Shown piece after piece: positions 1 to 6,306 of a stretch of 7,533 nt of DNA. Positions within the stretch are counted from its first letter, which is position 1. Every line of letters starts with the position of its first letter. A model generated the notes under the pieces. That model searched no databases. It had not been told where the DNA came from and was given only the letters and a program-made list of their open reading frames with translations. The DNA is from Bacillota bacterium (lineage in GTDB: Bacteria > Bacillota > Clostridia > Lachnospirales > Anaerotignaceae). The stretch covers positions 6,834-14,366 of the forward strand of contig JAUNCB010000006.1 in the NCBI GenBank assembly GCA_030526765.1, written 5' to 3'. The translations under genes and the position numbers were made by a program.

Positions 1-1003
1 TATCGTTCAGACTGAGCAGCTCCTCCAGTTCCGTACGGTTCAGCCCTTTTTTATACAGGAGTTCCACCGCATTGTTTCTGACATACCAGTCTCGGCAGGT
101 CACCTTCTGTTTCACCAGCGCATACACATCGCTGTCCTCATAGCGCTGCAGCCCCTGAATCGCCAGCATCTGCCTGATCCAGCCCGATTCCTTATCCTGC
201 AGGACCTGCAGAAAAATCTCCTTTGCCTCTTCGCAGGGAAATTTCTGAAAATACCGCATGGCATGATACTTCACTTCGCCATCGGGCTGGTCCTCTCCGA
301 TCAGATGCAGACAAAGCGCCTTTGCATCGCAGCCCTGCATGCGGAAATAATCCAGAAGACATTCCTTTATATGTACCTCATAGCCCGCAAAATTCTGCAG
401 CAACGCCTGATTCAGTGCTTCAAAATCTCCCTTGAAGGTAAGCAGTCCGTCTGTCAGCAGCTTCTGATGATAGAAGCCCCTTCGCTGATTGAGAACATCC
501 AGCGCCTGCACCATCAGATATACCTCCCCAAAGTTATAGATCGCCTCCATGGCATTTGTAAAGGTATACAAAGATTTTGACTGCAGAAACTGCATGAATT
601 TGCTGCTGAAATGAGAATACGGCTTTTCTTCGCTATAATCCAGCGCAGAGATCACATATGTATAAAACGCCTGCTCATGCTCCGGTTTCTTCCTGTAAAC
701 ATCAATCAGGTCATACAGGATCGAACGAAACGAAGCCTGTATATCCGTCTGCTCCTCCAGAATATCCTGCAAAGAAACCAGATGCACTGTCTTTTCCAGT
801 TCCTTTGCCAATTCCTGCAAAAATGCTTCCGAATAACTGCCTGTATCCCGATACTCCTGTATCGCTCGATACAATTTGCTTTTAAATGCATCGTCCTTAT
901 CATTCAGACGCTGATTTTTTGAATTCTTCAGCATCAGGAATCCAATGTCAAACAGCAGCAAAGCAACGCACACAATGATATATAATTCCAGAACGATCGT
1001 CAT
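1..1003 (-). CDS. Membrane-anchored HEAT-like helical-repeat protein, 3'-truncated by window edge
   Basis: The minus-strand frame is open from ATG at 1003 through base 2 (334 codons, no stop), so the protein continues outside the window. The start is set by a GGAGG at 1013-1017, nine bases upstream. Residues 3-25 are one hydrophobic segment (EL-YIIVCVALLLFDIGFLML), giving an N-terminal membrane anchor. The rest is soluble and almost entirely predicted helical. From about residue 205 it shows repeated amphipathic helix pairs of HEAT or armadillo type, including GWIRQMLAIQGL near 274-285 and DWYVRNNAVELL near 305-316, with the typical (D/G)W-x-x-R-x-x-A/L spacing. HEAT repeats bind other proteins and no catalytic motif is visible, so a scaffold role is inferred. 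It follows the glycoside hydrolase gene by 23 bases and is the fifth gene of the operon. From memory of similar clusters, a family 2 glycosyltransferase often comes next; this cannot be seen here. Orientation of the soluble part across the membrane is not determined. Confidence 0.85.
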   Translation of the reverse strand, partial: MTIVLELYIIVCVALLLFDIGFLMLKNSKNQRLNDKDDAFKSKLYRAIQEYRDTGSYSEAFLQELAKELEKTVHLVSLQDILEEQTDIQASFRSILYDLIDVYRKKPEHEQAFYTYVISALDYSEEKPYSHFSSKFMQFLQSKSLYTFTNAMEAIYNFGEVYLMVQALDVLNQRRGFYHQKLLTDGLLTFKGDFEALNQALLQNFAGYEVHIKECLLDYFRMQGCDAKALCLHLIGEDQPDGEVKYHAMRYFQKFPCEEAKEIFLQVLQDKESGWIRQMLAIQGLQRYEDSDVYALVKQKVTCRDWYVRNNAVELLYKKGLNRTELEELLSLND

Positions 1004-1012
1004 TTTATATTT

Positions 1013-1017
1013 CCTCC
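1013..1017 (-). promoter_or_regulatory. Ribosome binding site of the HEAT-like gene
   Basis: GGAGG (minus strand), nine bases before ATG at 1003. It supports this start even though the reading frame runs off the window edge. Confidence 0.8.
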
Positions 1018-1026
1018 GTTCCTTTG

Positions 1027-3177
1027 TCAGTTGCTGCTCCAGTAGTCCTGTAATATATAATAGGATTCCTTCAGCCGCTCATGATATTTGGGGTGTTTTC
1101 CCAGCTTTTCCAGTTCCACGGCAGCCATTTCGATTTTTCTGCTGCCGTCCCCCACACCAACCATCATCTCGTCGATCCGCAGATATTCCACACCGTAAAC
1201 CTCATAATAATCATCATGGATCCGCATGGTGGAAGGGTCTGCAAAATTCAGCAAATGCCAGGGCAGTTTGATTTCCACAAAGCCTTCTCCGCTGCAGAAA
1301 TCTGCAAGGGAACAAAAGCTGCTGTCCTTCGGGTTTGCATTGCCGTAAAGCAGCTTTCCTGTTTCGTAGGATTCCATCAGCATATAATGATTGGAATTCA
1401 GCGGATTATATTCCGCAAAGGAAATCTCCCGTGCTTCCCCTCCGCCGATGCTTTCATAATAAGAATCTCTCTGCAGCAAAAGCAGGATCGGATTGAACTG
1501 CCCCGAATCCTTCCGTGGAAATTCTGCCGCAAAAAAACCCTGCGGTTCCAGCGCATTGCTGTACAGCGCTCTGATCATATCATAATATTCCTGCACCCAG
1601 ACCCGACTGTTTTCCGTTCCATTTATTTCAATCACAAAATCAGCAGGCTTTTCCATCTCAAGGCCGCCCATCTGATCTGTTTTTGCTGCTCCGCTTTTCG
1701 GCGTTGTATCTATTGGAAGATACAGTCTGTCCTTCTGTATATCAAGGCCATCCTTTTCCACCAGAAAATATAGAAACTTCTCATCATATTTTACAGAAAG
1801 CCGATATCCATCCTGCTCCGCAGCCACCTCTGATGCATCCCAGTCCGATCTATCCCCATCCACATAGCAGATGCTTTCTTCCTCTCCGGGATCAAAGCTG
1901 AGCAGACCAAAGTACTGCTCATTGGTCTGGTAGTTGCTCCAGTAGGCAGTTGTTTCCAGCTCCGTTGCGGCCATGGTATTCCAGGTTCGCTTAAACCACT
2001 CATCCTGCCAGATAAACACGATCCCTCCGGCACTCCCGGCGGCTTTAATATCCTCATACATACTGATCAGTGCCTCTCCCTGCTGCTGCTCACTCATACA
2101 GCCCTGATTTCTGCCCAGATCTTCATAAGCCGCCATCCCACGGGAAGAGGGAACACCAAATTCCGTAACAACTACCGGCATACTGTGATGTGCATTGATC
2201 GCATTCAGATACTGTAAGTATGTATTTTCTTCTCTGTCCTCGTAAAAACTGAAATAGTCCGGATAATAGGGATATATATGATAGGATGCAAACTGACCGG
2301 AAAGAAGCTTCTCTGTCGTTTTGATATGCTCCACATCTACGGCTGCAGATTTCTTGAATTTCATTTCTACCGCATCCTGATATTCCAGCGGGTCGGTCGT
2401 CACCCAGTTCGAGAAACCGATCATCCTCTGGGTGCCATATTTTTGCGTTTCATAAGACACCATTTCATTCCCGATGCCCGCAAGCAGGATCTCAAAATTG
2501 CTTGCCTCCTCTGTATAAAAGTATTCCCCCTTATACTGCGGCAGCTGCTCAAAAATTTCGTCTGTATAGGTAACCAGTGTCGGCTCCCACTCCACTCCGG
2601 GAATATATCCGTATACCCAGCGGGAAATATCCTTATCATACTTTTCACCGATGATGCCGCCCAAACCGCGCATTTTATATCTGCCATGGATCACATCCAC
2701 AGTGTCCTTACATTCCTCCAGAAACGGCTGATAAAATGCTTCGTCCATGGCACTGTAGCTGGAATTGAGCAGGTAATCGTCCACCCATACCCCATGAATC
2801 AGATACAGCGGTTCCGGGTTATTCAGATTGTATTCATAAAATGCGTCATAAAACGCAGTCGGGCCAATAGTATAGATCCGCAGTACATTTGCACCCATTT
2901 CCTGAATCTGCTTCATCCATTCAAGGTATTCTTCCTTTGTGATCGCCATCTCTGTCGCAAAATATCCGGGTTTTCCAAGCCCCAGATTGACCCCGCGAAT
3001 GTCAAAGACTTCATATCCCGTTCCTTTATCAATATATAACTGTTCCCCCGCAGCCCTTCCGCTGCAGGTAACCTCCCCTTCATGGGAAAAAAACAGGTCT
3101 CCATCATAATAATACAAATAATCCAGACCAAGAAATACCGCCAGAAGGATGCCTATGATCATCAAATACTTTTTCAT
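1027..3177 (-). CDS. Membrane-anchored TIM-barrel glycoside hydrolase-like protein with C-terminal CBM9/DOMON-like domain
   Basis: This 716-residue protein probably acts on a carbohydrate outside the cell; the substrate is unknown. Residues 5-24 form a hydrophobic N-terminal anchor or signal without a clear cleavage site. Residues about 57-430 look like a clan GH-A (beta/alpha)8 barrel: FDIRGVNLGLG at 58-68 and MGANVLRIYTI at 94-104 resemble the first strands of GH2/GH5-type barrels, and VVVTEFG at 335-341 resembles the strand-7 nucleophile motif (E339). GVEWEP at 194-199 is my preferred acid/base site (E196), with less certainty. FIWQDEW at 388-394 fits strand 8. After YVDGDRSDWD (438-447) the remaining part, to about 690, is beta-rich and resembles CBM9/DOMON-like sugar-binding domains. 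ATG at 3177 overlaps the CotH stop by one base (TGATG) and has GGGAGG six bases upstream, so translation is probably coupled. It could be an inactive or transferase-type relative; no precise family is assigned. Confidence 0.85.
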   Translation of the reverse strand: MKKYLMIIGILLAVFLGLDYLYYYDGDLFFSHEGEVTCSGRAAGEQLYIDKGTGYEVFDIRGVNLGLGKPGYFATEMAITKEEYLEWMKQIQEMGANVLRIYTIGPTAFYDAFYEYNLNNPEPLYLIHGVWVDDYLLNSSYSAMDEAFYQPFLEECKDTVDVIHGRYKMRGLGGIIGEKYDKDISRWVYGYIPGVEWEPTLVTYTDEIFEQLPQYKGEYFYTEEASNFEILLAGIGNEMVSYETQKYGTQRMIGFSNWVTTDPLEYQDAVEMKFKKSAAVDVEHIKTTEKLLSGQFASYHIYPYYPDYFSFYEDREENTYLQYLNAINAHHSMPVVVTEFGVPSSRGMAAYEDLGRNQGCMSEQQQGEALISMYEDIKAAGSAGGIVFIWQDEWFKRTWNTMAATELETTAYWSNYQTNEQYFGLLSFDPGEEESICYVDGDRSDWDASEVAAEQDGYRLSVKYDEKFLYFLVEKDGLDIQKDRLYLPIDTTPKSGAAKTDQMGGLEMEKPADFVIEINGTENSRVWVQEYYDMIRALYSNALEPQGFFAAEFPRKDSGQFNPILLLLQRDSYYESIGGGEAREISFAEYNPLNSNHYMLMESYETGKLLYGNANPKDSSFCSLADFCSGEGFVEIKLPWHLLNFADPSTMRIHDDYYEVYGVEYLRIDEMMVGVGDGSRKIEMAAVELEKLGKHPKYHERLKESYYILQDYWSSN

Positions 3178-4685
3178 CAGAATCCTCCCTTTTCTGTGTC
3201 TTCATGATTAAACTTCTTATTCAGCGATTCATGCCCCATGATCTGCAGTCTTTCAATCGACTCGTCCATATAAGCGATCCGTTCGGAAATCGTTGCTTTC
3301 AGCTGTCGGATCGCTTCTTCATAGGAACGTGGGTTTCTTTCCTGCGGAATCAGAAGGTCAGACGCTTCCGCAAAAGAATAGCCCCATTTTTCATAGTTCC
3401 TTTCTATGGCAGGCCCAAGATATGCCGCCGCATCGTCAACATACTGCAAAAGAGCTTCCTCATTAAACTCCTCTTTTCTGAGCTCCCAATATCTTTCTAT
3501 GACAGCATCCACAAACTTCGGGTCCTTCATCAGATACTGATACCACATCTTTGTTTGCAGACGAAAGGTATGGGGAGAGGAGGTGCTTTCGGTATAATGG
3601 TCAAAAGCAGAATTAAAATCCCATACGCACAGATGCAGCTTGCCTCCGATATCCTTGTACAGATAGGTGGAGAACCCCATTGCATCGTAATTCATCGTCA
3701 GCTCATTGATCAGAAAGTATTCTATAAAAGAATCCACATCGATATAATTCTGATATCCGCGGTCTTTCTTATCATAGTCAAAGGAAAACAATGCCTTTTC
3801 AAATGCAGAAAAATCCTTTGAAATATATTTTCTCTGTTCTTCTGTCAGTGTACCTGCCGGATAAACGATCTCCATCTGTCCGCCGGCTCTGCCGGGCAAT
3901 GCCGTAATAAAGGAATCTGCACCAAAGGTTTCCAGTGCTTTCCCGGGATTGTCACTGCCCCGGTCTGCCAGAAGGATATAAGAGGTTTCTTTCAGATCGG
4001 GATCCGATTTTTCCAGCATCACTCTGCCGTTTTTGTTATATTTGACATCCTCCGTCAACAAATAGACCCCCATGTATTCTTCATTGATAAACAGTTCGCA
4101 GAAGCGCACATTGGGAGCGTATTCCATAATTTCACCGGAAAGATTATAACAAAGATAATTTCGGAGCAGCGTCTTATCCAAATACGGGCCATGCAGCACC
4201 CAATCACTGTCTGCCGTCATACCGGACAGTTCCACTTTTCTGTTTGTAATCTGATCATCTTCCTTGCATTTTATCTTATATCCTTTTTTATCATACCCTC
4301 TGGAGATATTCCCGCGGATACGAACCTCCGCCCGAGAAGTGACCGCCGCATTATCTGTCAGATGATTATTGGCCGCTTCCGCATCAAAATAGGAGATTTT
4401 CGCAGGGATCGTCTGCTGATTTTTTGCTTTTTCCCCATTTTCCAGCACCACAGGATTTCCCTCTGCATCCAGCAGATAAGGATTCGGCATACTCTCTTCA
4501 ATGGAGATCTGCATCAGCGGCAAATGGGTGCAGAAAACATCTGCTCCGTGTTCCGTGCAGGCTGCCTTCGGCAATACCTCCAGATGCTGATGATATCTGT
4601 TGCCTTTCACTTCCACATCCTGCAGAAGCACACCGCCGATCATCATGGCTGCCATCGCAGCAATACTGATTTTTTTATACTTCAT
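3177..4685 (-). CDS. CotH kinase family protein, exported or membrane-anchored
   Basis: CotH proteins are atypical protein kinases, known from the Bacillus spore coat, where CotH phosphorylates coat proteins. This copy has 502 residues. Residues 6-21 are hydrophobic behind a lysine-rich start, so the protein is likely exported or anchored by an uncleaved signal. The domain spans about 55-480: RIRGNISRG at 122-130 with YKIK at 136-139 (nucleotide-binding region), DWVLHGPYLDKTLLRN at 161-176, FINEEYMGVYLLTEDVK at 199-215, NELTMNYD at 327-334 with the presumed catalytic D334, and VWDFNSAFD at 354-362 with the presumed metal ligand D356. The key residues all appear present, so activity is plausible. 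Two cysteines, C43 and C52, precede the domain. A short spacer (14 bases) separates it from the DUF4956 gene, and its TGA overlaps the next ATG. The target is unknown. With no sporulation gene beside it, a role outside the spore coat is likely. Confidence 0.93.
   Translation of the reverse strand: MKYKKISIAAMAAMMIGGVLLQDVEVKGNRYHQHLEVLPKAACTEHGADVFCTHLPLMQISIEESMPNPYLLDAEGNPVVLENGEKAKNQQTIPAKISYFDAEAANNHLTDNAAVTSRAEVRIRGNISRGYDKKGYKIKCKEDDQITNRKVELSGMTADSDWVLHGPYLDKTLLRNYLCYNLSGEIMEYAPNVRFCELFINEEYMGVYLLTEDVKYNKNGRVMLEKSDPDLKETSYILLADRGSDNPGKALETFGADSFITALPGRAGGQMEIVYPAGTLTEEQRKYISKDFSAFEKALFSFDYDKKDRGYQNYIDVDSFIEYFLINELTMNYDAMGFSTYLYKDIGGKLHLCVWDFNSAFDHYTESTSSPHTFRLQTKMWYQYLMKDPKFVDAVIERYWELRKEEFNEEALLQYVDDAAAYLGPAIERNYEKWGYSFAEASDLLIPQERNPRSYEEAIRQLKATISERIAYMDESIERLQIMGHESLNKKFNHEDTEKGGF
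3184..3189 (-). promoter_or_regulatory. Ribosome binding site inside the end of CotH, for the hydrolase gene
   Basis: GGGAGG on the minus strand lies in the last CotH codons, six bases before ATG at 3177. The ATG shares its A with the CotH stop codon (TGATG, 3175-3179). A strong site placed here favours termination-reinitiation coupling between the two genes. Confidence 0.8.
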
Positions 4686-4699
4686 ATCATATCAACACC

Positions 4700-5410
4700 T
4701 TAGGAAATTTCGTCACTCTGCACAACGATATTGACATAGTCCATTTCTCCGATGGCATACAGCTTATCCGACAGCGACAATTTTGTGCGTTTTTCCGCAA
4801 TCGCCGCCTGTGCTTCCTTTTTCTCTGCTTTATCCAGCTCTCTATGGTCAATTTCATAGATCAGTTCAATCTTTTCGTTGGTAGTATTCTGCACTTTGAT
4901 CACAGGTGCCTTCTCGAAATAAGCAAAAACATTTTTTCTGATTTCATTTTCATATCTTCTGGGGGCTTTAATGATCAGCAGGGTACGGTTTTCCTTTCTG
5001 ACTCTGCCAAAGAGCAGCAGCACAAAAAAGACGGCTGCACTGCCGAAGCCCGCAACGACAAAATCACCGACACCGCAGCAGATACCGATAATAATGGTCC
5101 AGAAAATATATATCGTATCACGGCTGTCCTTGATGGATGTGCGGAATCGGATGATGGACAGCGCACCTACCATGCCGAGAGAAAGTGCGATATTATTGCC
5201 GATAACCGTCATTACCATCGTAGTCAGTACCGACAGCGTAACCAGCGTCACATTGAATTTTTTACTGTAAATCGTACCGGAATGTGTCAGATAATAAGAA
5301 AGATAGATCAGCGCCCCCAGCAAAATAGAAACCATAAGCCGCATCAGGATCTCTTCGATGCTCAGCGTTCCGCCGCTGTCACGCATTATACTGTATAAAT
5401 ATTTCTCCAT
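4700..5410 (-). CDS. DUF4956 family multi-pass membrane protein
   Basis: A 236-residue membrane protein of unknown biochemical function. Hydrophobic segments lie at about 21-41, 54-71, 100-115 and 117-134. Between the second and third, residues 76-99 carry the most family-like stretch, SLGMVGALSIIRFR followed by TSIKDSRDT, which mixes glycine-rich hydrophobic sequence with Arg, Lys and Asp and could be a re-entrant or pore-lining element. Residues about 136-236 form a charged soluble domain with a beta-alpha-beta pattern (TLLIIK at 143-148, IELIYEID at 181-188, YVNIVVQ at 225-231), possibly ferredoxin/ACT-like. DUF4956 genes are commonly neighbours of VTC genes, and here the VTC gene ends 20 bases upstream. 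A role in anchoring the polymerase or moving its product across the membrane is inference. ATG at 5410 has GGGGG at 5419-5423, eight bases upstream. Overall shape recalls MgtC-type membrane proteins, a weak similarity. Confidence 0.9.
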   Translation of the reverse strand: MEKYLYSIMRDSGGTLSIEEILMRLMVSILLGALIYLSYYLTHSGTIYSKKFNVTLVTLSVLTTMVMTVIGNNIALSLGMVGALSIIRFRTSIKDSRDTIYIFWTIIIGICCGVGDFVVAGFGSAAVFFVLLLFGRVRKENRTLLIIKAPRRYENEIRKNVFAYFEKAPVIKVQNTTNEKIELIYEIDHRELDKAEKKEAQAAIAEKRTKLSLSDKLYAIGEMDYVNIVVQSDEIS

Positions 5411-5418
5411 CCTTAATT

Positions 5419-5423
5419 CCCCC
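5419..5423 (-). promoter_or_regulatory. Ribosome binding site of the DUF4956 gene
   Basis: AAGGGGG on the minus strand, eight bases before ATG at 5410, inside the 20-base gap after the VTC stop codon. It fixes the DUF4956 start. Confidence 0.75.
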
Positions 5424-5430
5424 TTTTTTC

Positions 5431-6126
5431 TTATCTATATAAGGGATATCCTATCGATCTTCCCATACAGTATTTGCTGGAAGTGACCTTCCTCCTGTTG
5501 ATGGTACTGATGATCTCAGAAATATATCCCAGCATAAAATGATTATACTTTACCTCAAAAACAGTCTTGTTCCGATCAAATACCGGATGCAGGATCAGAT
5601 CCTCCGCAAACAGATCAAAACAGCTTTCCGTTGCCCGAATGTCCGTGTCAAAGGTCAGCCGAATATCATTTTCCCTTGCCGCAAAGGCTCTCCTTCGATA
5701 TTCAATGATCGTTTTAGGCCGATAGCCTTCTGATGACAGAATAAAATACATTTCCGCGGCAAAAGCATCTGCATAGGTCAGCAGCACGGAAAAATCTCCT
5801 TTGACCAATGCTTCCGCATGCTCTCTGGAGATTATCAGTGACCGTTTTTTCTGATAGATATTTTCCTTCTGTTTCAGCTCCAGCTTTACCTGCCGATCCT
5901 GCAGCCCATATATGCGAAGCCGCACCTTTCGCCGCACATTCTGCTCTGTCATTTTATCAAAATAATCCCTGTCATCGACCGTATCAAAATATAAGGAACG
6001 AACGGTATATCCGTCCTCCTCCGAAAACGCATCGGGCATCAGGATCTCTGCAAACTGCTTCTGATAGTGCAGCGCTTCCTCCTGATAGAGGATATACTTT
6101 TCCTCTCTCCGCAATACCGTCAACAT
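5431..6126 (-). CDS. VTC-domain (polyphosphate polymerase type) protein
   Basis: A 231-residue stand-alone VTC domain of the CYTH/triphosphate tunnel superfamily. In yeast the Vtc4 version makes polyphosphate from ATP; whether bacterial forms do so is not shown by sequence. The tunnel motifs seem complete (numbered from ATG 6126): RREEKY at 6-11, TVRSLYFDT at 41-49, RRKVRLRIYG at 65-74 with the paired basic residues R69/R71, KLELKQK at 81-87, KKR at 93-95, IEYRRRAF at 141-148, LTFDTD at 157-162, FEVKYN at 190-195 with candidate metal-binding E191, and SSKYCMG at 216-222 with K218. There is no SPX domain or membrane segment, so it is a cytosolic catalytic domain. ATG at 6126 is preferred: AGGTGG (6135-6140) lies eight bases upstream. 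An in-frame GTG at 6138 would add four residues and has a weaker GAGGAAA upstream. It is the first gene of the operon. Confidence 0.93.
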   Translation of the reverse strand: MLTVLRREEKYILYQEEALHYQKQFAEILMPDAFSEEDGYTVRSLYFDTVDDRDYFDKMTEQNVRRKVRLRIYGLQDRQVKLELKQKENIYQKKRSLIISREHAEALVKGDFSVLLTYADAFAAEMYFILSSEGYRPKTIIEYRRRAFAARENDIRLTFDTDIRATESCFDLFAEDLILHPVFDRNKTVFEVKYNHFMLGYISEIISTINRRKVTSSKYCMGRSIGYPLYR

Positions 6127-6134
6127 CCATATCA

Positions 6135-6140
6135 CCACCT
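6135..6140 (-). promoter_or_regulatory. Ribosome binding site deciding the VTC start
   Basis: AGGTGG on the minus strand, eight bases before ATG at 6126. The alternative GTG start at 6138 lies inside this site, which argues for the ATG. Confidence 0.7.
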
Positions 6141-6171
6141 GAAATGTTTCCTCTGATTAACAATTTCTTCT

Positions 6172-6200
6172 ATTTTATACCTATTTTCCCCTTCCTTCAA
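6172..6200 (-). promoter_or_regulatory. Predicted sigma-A-like promoter of the five-gene operon
   Basis: On the minus strand TTGAAG (6195-6200) and TAAAAT (6172-6177) are separated by 17 bases, close to the TTGACA/TATAAT pattern. Transcription would start near 6165, leaving a leader of about 40 bases before the VTC ATG. It is the best match in the gap by eye, but the region is AT-rich and other -10-like sites exist. Confidence 0.55.
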
Positions 6201-6241
6201 CAATTCTGCTGCTGATTTTTAAACTTATCCTTTGCATAAGA

Positions 6242-6270
6242 TTGAATTTTTCAAAAGCATCTGCTATGGT
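6242..6270 (+). promoter_or_regulatory. Predicted extended -10 promoter of the alcohol dehydrogenase gene
   Basis: TTGAAT (6242-6247) and TATGGT (6265-6270) are 17 bases apart, and a TG at 6262-6263 makes an extended -10 element. Transcription would start near 6277, giving a leader of about 30 bases. A second -10-like TATACA follows at 6272-6277. The -35 overlaps a small inverted repeat (6242-6254). Confidence 0.6.
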
Positions 6271-6291
6271 ATATACAAAAAAATAAATGAT

Positions 6292-6297
6292 AAGGAG
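6292..6297 (+). promoter_or_regulatory. Ribosome binding site of the alcohol dehydrogenase gene
   Basis: AAGGAG, nine bases before ATG at 6307; a near-consensus site consistent with strong expression. Confidence 0.8.
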
Positions 6298-6306
6298 TGA
6301 AGCATC

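Noticed and set aside
2454..2474. GNEM (236-239) of the hydrolase as the GH-A acid/base Asn-Glu motif
   Set aside because: It resembles the classical N-E pair, but it comes after the GVEWEP strand, which is a better strand-4 candidate. From memory the surrounding helix is variable in relatives. Kept only as an alternative.
2278..3039. A 253-codon plus-strand open frame opposite the hydrolase gene
   Set aside because: It lacks a ribosome binding site and a recognisable domain, is rich in His, Cys, Ile and Phe, and lies fully antisense to a gene with strong domain evidence. Similar antisense frames (263-580, 1081-1773, 3204-3821, 4191-4703, 4844-5398) are rejected for the same reason.
6127..6138. 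GTG at 6138 as the start of the VTC protein
   Set aside because: The strongest Shine-Dalgarno (AGGTGG, 6135-6140) overlaps that codon and is correctly spaced for ATG at 6126. The four extra residues add nothing to the conserved domain. It is not fully excluded, because a weaker GAGG lies upstream.
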